From: SFEL01 sp045603585
Lineage (GTDB): Bacteria; Bacillota; Clostridia; Christensenellales; CAG-138
Assembly (NCBI GenBank): GCA_045603585.1
Contig: JAZUMK010000013.1
Span: forward strand, 62,001 to 126,000
Direction of reading: 5' to 3'
Length of the DNA stretch: 64,000 bases
Positions 16,358 through 25,076 of the stretch are shown piece after piece (the first letter of the stretch is position 1; each line of letters starts with the position of its first letter). Both the position numbers and the translations under genes were made by a program. Below the pieces are notes generated by a model. That model worked only from the letters and a program-made list of their open reading frames with translations, did not search any database and was not told where the DNA came from.

Positions 16358-17806
16358 ATGGCTAAAAAATTGATGATAACCGATACCATACTGCGCGATG
16401 CTCACCAGTCTCAGGCTGCCACCCGAATGAGGGTGGAGGATATGCTTCCCGCCTGCGAAATTCTGGACAGCATCGGCTACTACTCCCTGGAATGCTGGGG
16501 CGGCGCAACCTTTGACAGCTGCCTTCGCTTCCTCAATGAGGACCCCTGGGAAAGGCTACGCAAGCTTAAGAAGGCTCTGCCCAATACCAAGCTGCAGATG
16601 CTTTTCCGCGGCCAGAATATACTGGGCTACAAGCACTATGCAGACGACGTAGTTGAGCAGTTCTGCCGCAAGGCGATTGAAAACGGTATTGACGTAGTAC
16701 GTATATTTGACGCACTCAACGACGTACGCAATCTGGAATCCGCCATCAAGTACACCAAGAAGTACGGCGGAATCTGTGAGCCTGCTATCAGCTATACCAT
16801 CAGCCCTGTACATAACGAGGACTATTTCGTAAAGCTGGCCAAGGAGCTGGTTCAGATGGGCGCAGACAATATCTGCATTAAGGACATGGCAAACCTGCTG
16901 CTGCCTTATGATGCATACTCTCTGGTAAAGCGTCTTAAGGAAGAAGTGGATGTACCCATCCATCTGCACACCCACAACACCACCGGTACCGGCGACATGA
17001 CTTACCTCATGGCCATGCAGGCCGGCGTAGATATCGTAGACTGCGCTCTGTCTCCTCTGGCAAACGGTACTGCACAGCCTGCCACCGAGGCTCTGGTTGC
17101 CACCCTTAAGGGAACCGAGCATGATACCGGCTATGACCTTGAAAAGCTTGCTCAGGCCGCCAAGCACTTCCGCGGCGTTGCCAACAAGCTCAAGGAGCAG
17201 GGCAGCCTGGATCCCAAGGTACTCAACGTTGATACCAACACCCTGATTTATCAGGTTCCAGGCGGCATGCTTTCCAACCTTATCAGCCAGCTGAAGCAGG
17301 CCAATAAGGAAGAAAAGTACTACGACGTTCTTGCTGAGATCCCCGTAGTTCGCAAGGACTTCGGCTATCCTCCCCTTGTAACTCCTTCCAGCCAGATAGT
17401 TGGTACTCAGGCCGTATTTAACGTACTGATGGGTCGCTATAAGACCTTTACCAAGGAATCCAAGGCAGTTCTGGCCGGCGAATACGGCGCACTGCCCGGC
17501 GAGGTAAACGAAGAAGTACGCCGCATGGCTATCGGCGATAAGCAGCCTATAACCTGCCGTCCCGCCGATCTGCTTACTCCCGAGCTCGAGAAGTACGAGC
17601 AGGAAGTAAAGGAAATGGGCTACTACGAGCAGGAAGAGGACGTACTGAGCTACGCTCTGTTCCCCCAGGTAGCACAGAAGTTCTTCGAAGCCCGCAAGGC
17701 CGCCAAGGAAGCTCCTGCCGCTCCCGCAGCAGCCCCCGTAGCGGCGGCGGTGCCTGCCGATCCCAACAAGGTTTACAACCTGTATGTTGAGGACGTTACC
17801 ATCTAA
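16358..17806 (+). CDS. oadA: Oxaloacetate decarboxylase alpha subunit (carboxyltransferase, no biotin domain)
   Basis: A 482-residue carboxyltransferase that moves carboxylate from a 2-oxoacid, probably oxaloacetate, to biotin. 'DTILRDAHQSQAATR' (metal Asp), 'CIKDMANLL' (carbamylated K175) and 'HLHTHN' (zinc His204/206) identify the OadA/PycB family. The PYC_OADA domain follows to about residue 440. The protein ends in an Ala/Pro linker and a short 'NKVYNLYVEDV' tail where OadA or PycB would carry biotin; the carrier is instead the separate gene at 14761. The epimerase and mutase that would suggest methylmalonyl-CoA are absent. Confidence 0.9.
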   Translation: MAKKLMITDTILRDAHQSQAATRMRVEDMLPACEILDSIGYYSLECWGGATFDSCLRFLNEDPWERLRKLKKALPNTKLQMLFRGQNILGYKHYADDVVEQFCRKAIENGIDVVRIFDALNDVRNLESAIKYTKKYGGICEPAISYTISPVHNEDYFVKLAKELVQMGADNICIKDMANLLLPYDAYSLVKRLKEEVDVPIHLHTHNTTGTGDMTYLMAMQAGVDIVDCALSPLANGTAQPATEALVATLKGTEHDTGYDLEKLAQAAKHFRGVANKLKEQGSLDPKVLNVDTNTLIYQVPGGMLSNLISQLKQANKEEKYYDVLAEIPVVRKDFGYPPLVTPSSQIVGTQAVFNVLMGRYKTFTKESKAVLAGEYGALPGEVNEEVRRMAIGDKQPITCRPADLLTPELEKYEQEVKEMGYYEQEEDVLSYALFPQVAQKFFEARKAAKEAPAAPAAAPVAAAVPADPNKVYNLYVEDVTI

Positions 17807-17828
17807 CTTAACGCATAATAAAATAAAC

Positions 17829-17865
17829 AGCGGACGGCTCAGCCGTCCGCTATTTGTATGTTTAA
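17829..17865. terminator. Bidirectional terminator between convergent genes
   Basis: AGCGGACGGCT (17829-17839) and AGCCGTCCGCT (17841-17851) form an 11-bp arm with AT-rich tails on both sides, between the oadA stop and the stop of the minus-strand CotH-type gene. Confidence 0.75.
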
Positions 17866-17868
17866 TTA

Positions 17869-20800
17869 TTATTGAACAGCATCAGCAGGGAAGGAAGCTG
17901 TGGCTTTTGTTTTCCATTCTTCCATCTGGGCGTCAGTAAAGCCGAATTCCTTCTGGAGATAGTTCAGCGCATGGCTCTGCCGCTTTTCAAGACAGTCCCG
18001 CAGCTCCTTTACGCTGCTTTTCCATGCGGATACGCTGGAAGGCATACCCCAGCGTTTGATGTGGCGGGCCATTTCGGGTTCCATGGTGGTTACCATCTCG
18101 TCAAGAATGCCTGTTACACGCTCTGGATTGAAGTAATTCAGCGCCACGTAGACGTATCTTTCACCAAAGGCATTGCACCAGCCGGCATTTTTTCTAAGGC
18201 CAACGTACAGGTCCATATTAGTAATGGAGCCATCCTTGGATGGTATCCCCTCGGGATTAAAATAGCTGGGGAGTATGTTGCGGGTGGGATTGGATGCGCT
18301 GAAGGCAAGATCCAAATCGTAATATATCGGCCGCCATTTTATGGTATAGTCCTCAGTTCGCCAATATTTTTGATTGAACATGTCGCCATTGGCAAAGTAT
18401 GTCTGGGCAATGAGGTAATCGGTGAAATAATCCACATCGACCCACTGGATGAATTCCTGATATTTTGCATCTGATGAGGTGTCTTCCTCAAGGCCATATT
18501 TGCGAACCCTGTAAAAATCGGTACGGGTGCCCGCAAGGGGAGTTTCGTTGCGGCGTATGATGTTTACGCTGTCCGGATCAACGCCGTAATGCGTTGCCAG
18601 ATAATCCTCGTTCTGGTTTTCGTTCAGGTCGTACAGTCCCCAGTATTGGCCGTTTATATAGACGATTACGGGGCGGGTATGAATGTAGTCAAGGTTAAGC
18701 CCTTCGACGCATTTGCTGTAAAAGGAATCCCTGAGACGGGCCTTGGAGGCATCCTGACCGGAATTTCTCACCGCAATTGAGGTATACTCGGTAACGTCGT
18801 TTCCGGGGAAAAACTGATAGCCGGTGGAGCTTTGACCGTAGCCGCCGCGGAGGAAAATGGACAGGGATTTCTGCCGCATGGTAAGGGTGGAGGCGCCGTT
18901 TACCCTAAGGCCGCAAGGGAATTGGGTACCCAGCAGACCGTCAGCTTCGTAGTATTCGCAGTATCCTTCCCGCTCAACCTTTTGCCACCTGTCCGTAACG
19001 GAATATACTTCATCGAAAGCAGTGCTGTCTATGGAGAGACATACCACAGGAAGGGTGTGAGGCTCTTCAAAGAGGAAGGTTGCGGCGGCGGTATCGCTTT
19101 GCAGCAGGCCGTCAGCAACCGCAATAGCCTTAACGGGGGTATTTTTTGATATTGTCAAAGGAGCGGTATACTGGGTGGATTCCACGGTGGGTTTGCTGCC
19201 GTCAGTGGTGTAGTATATCTTTGCATCAGGGGTGAGGCTGCTGATGGACAACTGGAAGGAATCCTTGTGATACAGGGTATTGTCGGAAAAGATAGGGGAT
19301 GATGTAAAGCTGCGGTATGCAGAGGCTGTGTTGGCCTTTCCCTTGGTTGGAGAGGAGAAAAATACCCTTTCGGGGTTGCCCTCAACACGTCCTGAGGTCA
19401 CACCATAGCGCAGAACGCCTGTTTCAAATATATCCTTAATATTTCCGTCTTCATCGGTGAGAATGAGGGTGTCACCGGTGGCGGATATATTAAAGGGCGC
19501 CGAAACGCCCGATGTGGATGAGGTTGTGGCGGATATGGAAGCATATTCTCCGGAGGAAATTTTAAATGAGGGGAATGTGAATTTATCCGGCTGGTTTGGA
19601 TCGTCGGTAAGGTGCCAGCCCTCAAGATTTATGGACTCACCGGATGAATTATGCAGCTCTATCCAGTCTGTGCCGTCGCTTTTTGCGGCTTTAACTGCTG
19701 CAACTTCGCTTATATATACTGAGGAAAGCTTGGTTACGGAAGCATCGGCAGCGTTGGGGAAAGCATGGGTGGTATTTGCCGCGCCGGGGGTGGGGCTTGC
19801 ATAATAGTAAAGCTGACCGTCAGACCCTAGGCCAAAGGAGACGTTTTCCCCTATTGCGTGATCAAGCTCAATAAGGTCGTAAGTCATAGTGGCGGTATCT
19901 GTAAGCATCAGCTGATTTTCCGTGCGGGACAGGGAGAAGGAGGTATGAAGCTCACCGTCAGAGGTTTGGTTGCCGGAGAGGAAGACCACCTTATATTCGC
20001 CCGGCTCAATGGAAACTTCGGGGAAATGCCACTTAAAGGGATCATCCGGATTATCCGACAGGCAGTAACTGCTCAGGGATACTGCACTCGAGGAAGCGTT
20101 ATAAAGTTCCACCCAGGGAGAGCGGTCGCCATAGAAATCGCGGATGCTGTATTCGTTAAACTTGAGAAGTTCGTTTATCCGTACAGCGGCAGTGGAGTCC
20201 ATGGCAGATAAGGTAAGGGAATCAAATGTTATGGCGGAGTTATCATCTGCAGGGGTAGGGAAGGCGGTATAAGTATCCGGACCCACTACGGAAATGCCGG
20301 GATATACTGGATTTGTCCAGTTTATCATGGAGATGATGCTGCCTGTGCCGTTTGCAAGGGCAAGGGCGCTGTCTGCGCTGCCAAGGCGGAAGGACGCATG
20401 CATTTCACCGTTGTCGGTGGAATCTTCGCCGGAAAGATAGATTATTGCATACTGGCCGGGTTGGATCGAGGCAGCGGGCAGTCTCCACTTGGAAGGCTCT
20501 GCGATCGAATCCGAAAGGTAATAATCCGAAAGGGTTATGCTTTCAGAAGAGATATTTTTTATTTCAGCCCAGGAGTAATAGCTTCCGTCTGCAGACTGGA
20601 AGGTAGATACGTTTTCGGGCATTACTTCGGTTATGACCAGAGCGTTGTCTGAGGACATGATGGAAAGGCTGTCTTCAGAGGAAAGGAAGATATCGGTATT
20701 GTTTTCACCATTGGGGGTGGGGGAACTGCAATAGCCGTAGCTGCCTTGGGATGATCTTGCGTAGGAAACGTCGCTGACCAGCTCAGGTATTTCAAGCTGC

Positions 20801-21216
20801 TGCATCACGTTGTAATATGGGTCCACAAGGTATAATAATTCGCCGCTTTTGGAAAGGCCGAAACCGGTACAGAGCAGGCCTTCATCACCTTCGTATTTGG
20901 CTGCAAATACCGTGATATAACCTCCTGCGGGAATGGATACGGCAGGGAAAACCCATTTGTGTGGATCCTTAAGATTATCTGTAAGGCCATAGCCTTCCAA
21001 ATCCACGGGCACGCTGCCGGGATTATACAGCTCGATCCAGTCCGGACTGCCAAGCACATCGTCCAGCAGAGAAAAGGAATTTGAAGAAACCACCTCGTTG
21101 ATGTAAATATCAGAGGCGGAACCGCTGGCAGAGATGCTGCTGCAGCCGGATAAAGCTGTAATCAACAGCGAGCAGATTATAATTGCAAATGCTTTTTTAA
21201 AAGAAGAATTAATCAT
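17869..21216 (-). CDS. Large lipoprotein with four lamin-tail domains and a CotH-type kinase domain
   Basis: 1115 residues. A signal peptide with lipobox 'ALSGC' (Cys25) predicts attachment to the outer membrane face. Four lamin-tail-like domains follow (about 36-170, 188-325, 338-480, 497-630), each opening with a variant of 'YINEV' and containing 'WIELYN', 'L.GYGLTDN' and 'SIPAGGY' patterns. Next come a chitobiase-like beta domain ('AKIYYTTDGSKPT', about 645-715) and a CotH domain (about 720-1050) with 'LRDSFYSK', 'YINGQYWGLYDLNE' and 'IYYDLDLAF', the last probably metal-binding. CotH proteins phosphorylate spore-coat proteins in Bacillus. ATG 21216 is chosen because the lipobox follows correctly; TATAAT ends seven bases before it. 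Confidence 0.85.
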   Translation of the reverse strand: MINSSFKKAFAIIICSLLITALSGCSSISASGSASDIYINEVVSSNSFSLLDDVLGSPDWIELYNPGSVPVDLEGYGLTDNLKDPHKWVFPAVSIPAGGYITVFAAKYEGDEGLLCTGFGLSKSGELLYLVDPYYNVMQQLEIPELVSDVSYARSSQGSYGYCSSPTPNGENNTDIFLSSEDSLSIMSSDNALVITEVMPENVSTFQSADGSYYSWAEIKNISSESITLSDYYLSDSIAEPSKWRLPAASIQPGQYAIIYLSGEDSTDNGEMHASFRLGSADSALALANGTGSIISMINWTNPVYPGISVVGPDTYTAFPTPADDNSAITFDSLTLSAMDSTAAVRINELLKFNEYSIRDFYGDRSPWVELYNASSSAVSLSSYCLSDNPDDPFKWHFPEVSIEPGEYKVVFLSGNQTSDGELHTSFSLSRTENQLMLTDTATMTYDLIELDHAIGENVSFGLGSDGQLYYYASPTPGAANTTHAFPNAADASVTKLSSVYISEVAAVKAAKSDGTDWIELHNSSGESINLEGWHLTDDPNQPDKFTFPSFKISSGEYASISATTSSTSGVSAPFNISATGDTLILTDEDGNIKDIFETGVLRYGVTSGRVEGNPERVFFSSPTKGKANTASAYRSFTSSPIFSDNTLYHKDSFQLSISSLTPDAKIYYTTDGSKPTVESTQYTAPLTISKNTPVKAIAVADGLLQSDTAAATFLFEEPHTLPVVCLSIDSTAFDEVYSVTDRWQKVEREGYCEYYEADGLLGTQFPCGLRVNGASTLTMRQKSLSIFLRGGYGQSSTGYQFFPGNDVTEYTSIAVRNSGQDASKARLRDSFYSKCVEGLNLDYIHTRPVIVYINGQYWGLYDLNENQNEDYLATHYGVDPDSVNIIRRNETPLAGTRTDFYRVRKYGLEEDTSSDAKYQEFIQWVDVDYFTDYLIAQTYFANGDMFNQKYWRTEDYTIKWRPIYYDLDLAFSASNPTRNILPSYFNPEGIPSKDGSITNMDLYVGLRKNAGWCNAFGERYVYVALNYFNPERVTGILDEMVTTMEPEMARHIKRWGMPSSVSAWKSSVKELRDCLEKRQSHALNYLQKEFGFTDAQMEEWKTKATASFPADAVQ

Positions 21217-21245
21217 GCTTTCATTATAACATGTTGAGGTGCATA
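21216..21245 (-). promoter_or_regulatory. Promoter placing the transcript start on the ATG
   Basis: On the minus strand TATAAT (21228-21223) ends so that the predicted +1 is the A of ATG 21216, and there is no ribosome binding site. A TTGTGT lies 19 bases further upstream. The mRNA would be leaderless. Confidence 0.45.
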
Positions 21246-21359
21246 TAACACAAAAAAAGTGAGAATAAACTGTTAATGTGAAGAATAGTTGCTGCTTTTT
21301 AATGGCAGCGGACTGTGATATACTGTACGGGAACATTTAATGACTAAGGAGATACATTC

Positions 21360-21965
21360 ATGTCAAAGCGCAAAAAGCTAATATTGTGCGTTGCTGCGGC
21401 GGTTGTAATAATCGGCCTTGCCACAGGCGCGTTTACTTTTGGCGATATAATCGGTTCCCTCTTTGGAGACAGGGCGGCTCAGCCGGTTGCTCAGGAACAG
21501 ATAATCGACTCTGCCGAATCGGTTCAGCAGGACTTTGAACTGTTGGAAGAGGAATCGGAGCAGATACAGCAGGAAGAGCCGGCGGTTCAGGAACAGCCGG
21601 AAGAACAGGCACAGCAGCCTGCTGTCGACGAAAACGGGACATATACTTCCAAAGAGGATGTGGCGCTGTACATTCACACCTATGGACGCCTGCCCTATAA
21701 CTTCATCACCAAGAATGAGGCCAGAGAGCTTGGCTGGGAGGGCGGCTCCGTTGAGGATTATGCGCCGGGATGCAGCATAGGCGGCGACAGATTCGGCAAT
21801 TACGAAGGCATACTGCCTGAAGGCAAAAAATACACCGAATGCGATATAGATACCCTTGGCAAAAAATCCAGAGGAGCAAAGCGGATAGTGTTCTCAAATG
21901 ACGGCTGCATCTACTATACCGACGATCATTATGAAACATTTGAGCTGCTTTACGGGGAGGAATAA
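21360..21965 (+). CDS. Barnase-family ribonuclease with N-terminal membrane anchor or signal
   Basis: 201 residues: a basic N-terminus and hydrophobic helix (7-27), a Gln/Glu-rich acidic linker (about 40-92) and a barnase domain (93-200). Catalytic residues align with barnase: K118 (K27), E160 (E73), R171 (R83), R175 (R87) and H190 (H102), with 'DYAPGCSIGGD' matching the guanine-site region. R59 of barnase, important for RNA and for barstar, is Y148 here. It cleaves RNA and would be exported or tethered outside. AAGGAG precedes ATG 21360, and the gene for its inhibitor starts three bases after its stop. Confidence 0.93.
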   Translation: MSKRKKLILCVAAAVVIIGLATGAFTFGDIIGSLFGDRAAQPVAQEQIIDSAESVQQDFELLEEESEQIQQEEPAVQEQPEEQAQQPAVDENGTYTSKEDVALYIHTYGRLPYNFITKNEARELGWEGGSVEDYAPGCSIGGDRFGNYEGILPEGKKYTECDIDTLGKKSRGAKRIVFSNDGCIYYTDDHYETFELLYGEE

Positions 21966-21968
21966 TTT

Positions 21969-22241
21969 ATGGAGATAATTATTCTGGATGGAAAAAAGAT
22001 GGTATCCTTTGATGAACTGCATGATTACCTTAAAAAGATAATGCGGCTGCCTTCGTATTACGGCCGTAACCTGGATGCTCTGGCGGATTGTCTCAGCGAG
22101 CTGGGATCCCATGTAACGGTTATACTCAACAACGCTGATGCGATGAAGGCAGGCTTGGGAGTGTATGCGAACAGGCTGCTGACTGTTTTTTATGATATTT
22201 CATCCGAACCAAACGGCTTTAACTTTGTAATCAGTGAATAA
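21969..22241 (+). CDS. Barstar-family ribonuclease inhibitor
   Basis: 90 residues, the usual barstar length, with no export signal, so it stays in the cytoplasm and protects the producer from the neighbouring ribonuclease. 'LPSYYGRNLDALADCL' matches the barnase-binding helix: Y30, N34, D36 and D40 correspond to barstar Y29, N33, D35 and D39, the last filling the enzyme's active site. Barstar W38 is A39 here. The start overlaps GGGGAGGAA at the end of the ribonuclease gene, so the two are tightly co-expressed. Confidence 0.93.
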   Translation: MEIIILDGKKMVSFDELHDYLKKIMRLPSYYGRNLDALADCLSELGSHVTVILNNADAMKAGLGVYANRLLTVFYDISSEPNGFNFVISE

Positions 22242-22257
22242 AACATATAAATGCATG

Positions 22258-22290
22258 CGCCGCCTGATAATCCGGGCGGCGTTTGCGTTG
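22258..22290 (+). terminator. Terminator after the barnase-barstar pair
   Basis: CGCCGCC (22258-22264) pairs with GGCGGCG (22275-22281), followed by a short TTTGCGTTG tail. Confidence 0.55.
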
Positions 22291-22365
22291 TGACATCATA
22301 TTTTAAGCATATGTCCCGCCAATGCAAAATGAATAAGAAAAATATGTGAAATTGCCTGTATTCCA

Positions 22366-22394
22366 TGTGAAAGCAGGCATCATTATGTTATAAT
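22366..22394 (+). promoter_or_regulatory. Promoter of the two-component operon
   Basis: TATAAT at 22389-22394 has a poor -35 (TGTGAA, 22366-22371, 17-bp spacing), suggesting it needs an activator or is weak. GGAGG of the next gene follows at 22422. Confidence 0.45.
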
Positions 22395-22438
22395 TACACT
22401 GTACAAATACGATTATTCACAGGGAGGTTTAAAATATA

Positions 22439-23131
22439 GTGAGCACTGTTAAAATACTGATTGCAGATGACGACAGAGTAGTACATGAGTCCCTGGGTAT
22501 ATACCTTAAATCCGAGGGATACGAAACGGTGGACGTATACAACGGAAAGGCGGCGTTGGAAGCATTGGAAAGCGAGAGCGGCATAGCCCTTTGCGTACTG
22601 GATATTATGATGCCGGAAATGTCCGGCCTTGACGTATGCAGAGAAATACGCAAGACCTCCCGGGTGCCTGTGATTATGCTTACTGCAAAGGGTGAGGAAA
22701 TAGACCGCATACTGGGCCTTGAGCTTGGCGCGGATGATTACATTGTGAAGCCCTTCAGCCCCCGCGAGGTTGCTGCCCGCGTAAAGGCTGTGCTGCGCCG
22801 TACCAATGAGCAGCAGCAGGCTGCAGACGATGGCTGCGTAAATCATCAGGAATTGGCCATCGACATCAAGAGCTACACCGTAACGCTCCGCGGCGAAAGC
22901 ATAATCTGCACTCCCAAGGAGATAGAGATACTTTATATGCTGGCGTCGAATCCCGGTCAGGTATTTACCCGGGAACAGCTGCTCAACCGTGTATGGGGCT
23001 ATGACTTTGCGGGAGAGACCCGCACTGTGGATACCCATATCAAGCGCATCAGAGCAAAGCTTGATAATACCGGGCTCAATTGGAGCATCAAGACAATATA
23101 CGGCGTAGGCTATAAGTTTGAGGTTGAATAG
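22439..23131 (+). CDS. OmpR/PhoB-family response regulator
   Basis: 230 residues. The receiver (1-120) is complete: acidic 'ADDD' (residues 9-12), phosphoacceptor D55 in 'CVLDIMMPEMSG', 'MLTAK' and 'VKPFSP'. The C-terminal winged helix (about 130-228) has 'EIEILYMLASNPGQVFTREQLLNRVWGY' and 'RTVDTHIKRIRAKL'. It pairs with the kinase starting five bases after its stop. The start is GTG 22439 behind GGGAGGT. The closest kinds are PhoP and WalR-like regulators; the target is unknown. Confidence 0.93.
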   Translation: MSTVKILIADDDRVVHESLGIYLKSEGYETVDVYNGKAALEALESESGIALCVLDIMMPEMSGLDVCREIRKTSRVPVIMLTAKGEEIDRILGLELGADDYIVKPFSPREVAARVKAVLRRTNEQQQAADDGCVNHQELAIDIKSYTVTLRGESIICTPKEIEILYMLASNPGQVFTREQLLNRVWGYDFAGETRTVDTHIKRIRAKLDNTGLNWSIKTIYGVGYKFEVE

Positions 23132-23135
23132 TTAA

Positions 23136-25076
23136 ATGAAAAGCGTATTCTTCCGCCGTCTGCTCATAGTAATGGTCATCGTTATGATGATCATTACCTT
23201 TGCTGTGGCGCTGGGCAGCGGTGCGATGGGCGAAAAAATATATGAGAGTATAAAACTGGATGAAATGATGCCCAAGGGACAGGCTGTGGCGAGCATGGTC
23301 AATGAGTACAGCCTTGGCAATATATCCAGCGATACTTTAATTCGCCTTGCGGAAAGCTACGTAAGGGACGAAGAGGCCACCACGATAATATTCAATGCCT
23401 ATCAGGAAAACGTGCTTACTGCAAATGCGCCGGAAAATGAAGAATGGAGCTTGAACAGCGATGCGCTTGTAGGTATATATAAGCGGGTTCTTGCAGGGGA
23501 AACCGTAAGCGAATCAAAGGTTATTGTGGATGGCATGGGCGAGGCGCTTGCGGCAGCCGTACCCATAATAAATTTCAACAATATTACCATAGGCGGCGTT
23601 GTTATTCTTCAGCCCACCCACGCCGTAAGCGAAGCAATGAACTCCATGCGAAGGATGATTTATGCTTTCCTTGGCATAGGTACATTGCTGATGATCAGCA
23701 TACTCAGCGGATATTTCCACTATATCACCGAACCCCTTCATGAAATGTCCGAGGCTGCCATAAAAATGTCAAAGGGAAACTTTGACATAAGGGCAAACGA
23801 GGCAGAGGAGGGCGAGGTCGGTCTTCTTGCAAGGGCGTTGAATAACCTTTGTGAAAATCTTTCCGGCACCATATATCAGCTGCGCTTTGAAAAGGGTCAG
23901 CTGGATGAGATACTACAAAGCCTGTCCGACGGCGTTGTGGCGATGGACGGCAGTGGGGCCCTTACCCATTACAACGCTGCTATCATGGCCATGTTTGGCG
24001 TGGTAAATGTTGAAAAGCGGCAGGATCTGATAGCGGATCCCATGATATGGAAAGCATTTGACGAGGTATTCATTACCGGCGAATCTCAGTCCATAAATTA
24101 CCCTGCCGCCGGGGAAAAGGTGCTGCTGATAAGCGTATCCCCCGTACACAATGACGACGGCACACGCACAGGCGTGGTAGGCCTTTTCAAGGATATTACC
24201 GAAATGGAACGCACCGAGAAGATGCGCCGCGAGTATGTTGCCAATGTATCCCATGAGCTGCGCACCCCGCTTACGGCAGTGCGCGGGCTGCTAGAGCCTC
24301 TTTCGGACGGCATGGTAAAGGACGAAGAAAGCAGGCAGCGATATTATAAGATAATGCTCCATGAAGTAATGAGACTGTCGCGGCTTATTACCGATATGCT
24401 TACGCTCAGCCGTCTGCAGGCCGGCACTGAATACATGGAGCTTTCCCGCGTAAACCTTGAGGAGCTTATTAACGACGTTGCGATAAGCTATGCTGCTGCA
24501 GCACAGCAGAAGGGCATATCTCTGGAGGTGGATTGCGTTTCTGCGGTAGATGCCCTTACAGACCCTGACAGGATAGAGCAGGTGCTGGTCATTCTTCTGG
24601 ATAATGCAATGCATTATACTCCGGAGGGAGGAAAGATAACCTTGCGTCTGCGCTCAGGGGATAGGCTGCTGATAAGCGTGGAGGATAATGGCTGCGGGAT
24701 CCCCGAAAAAGATATTCCTCATATATTTGAGCGCTTTTACAAGGTGGATAAATCCCGCGGCGAGGGCGGTACGGGTCTTGGCCTTTCCATAGCAAGCTAT
24801 ATTATGGAAAAACTGGACGAAACCATAACCGTGGAAAGCAAGGTGGGTGAAGGCACCTGCTTTACCTTTACGGTGCGCCGCTATATTTCCAATGCCATTG
24901 AGCTTGGGCCCGCAAATGCAGCGGCAAAGGCAAAGCAAAAGGAAGAAGCTGCTCATCAGTATATGGAGCATTATAATAAGGTTTACGATGCCGATTATGA
25001 AGTGGTCAGTTATTCTGTCGATGACAAGGGCAAACGGGGAATAAATAAGAAAAAGGACAGACAGGATAAGGTATGA
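23136..25076 (+). CDS. Membrane sensor histidine kinase, PhoR/WalK type
   Basis: 646 residues: membrane helix 1 (about 8-28), extracellular sensor (about 30-168), membrane helix 2 (about 172-196), HAMP, a PAS-like domain (about 255-350), HisKA with H373 in 'NVSHELRTPLTAVRG', and an HATPase domain with 'DNAMHYTPEGG', 'DNGCGIPEKDIPHIFERFY' and 'GGTGLGLSIA'. A basic, lysine-rich tail of about 60 residues follows the ATPase domain and is not part of the usual architecture. It is coupled to the regulator upstream and overlaps the next gene by 4 bases. Confidence 0.93.
   Translation: MKSVFFRRLLIVMVIVMMIITFAVALGSGAMGEKIYESIKLDEMMPKGQAVASMVNEYSLGNISSDTLIRLAESYVRDEEATTIIFNAYQENVLTANAPENEEWSLNSDALVGIYKRVLAGETVSESKVIVDGMGEALAAAVPIINFNNITIGGVVILQPTHAVSEAMNSMRRMIYAFLGIGTLLMISILSGYFHYITEPLHEMSEAAIKMSKGNFDIRANEAEEGEVGLLARALNNLCENLSGTIYQLRFEKGQLDEILQSLSDGVVAMDGSGALTHYNAAIMAMFGVVNVEKRQDLIADPMIWKAFDEVFITGESQSINYPAAGEKVLLISVSPVHNDDGTRTGVVGLFKDITEMERTEKMRREYVANVSHELRTPLTAVRGLLEPLSDGMVKDEESRQRYYKIMLHEVMRLSRLITDMLTLSRLQAGTEYMELSRVNLEELINDVAISYAAAAQQKGISLEVDCVSAVDALTDPDRIEQVLVILLDNAMHYTPEGGKITLRLRSGDRLLISVEDNGCGIPEKDIPHIFERFYKVDKSRGEGGTGLGLSIASYIMEKLDETITVESKVGEGTCFTFTVRRYISNAIELGPANAAAKAKQKEEAAHQYMEHYNKVYDADYEVVSYSVDDKGKRGINKKKDRQDKV

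Noticed and set aside
17869..21216. Repeated lamin-tail segments as a DNA repeat or CRISPR-like array
   Set aside because: The units are about 140 residues, diverged at DNA level and in frame; they are protein domains.
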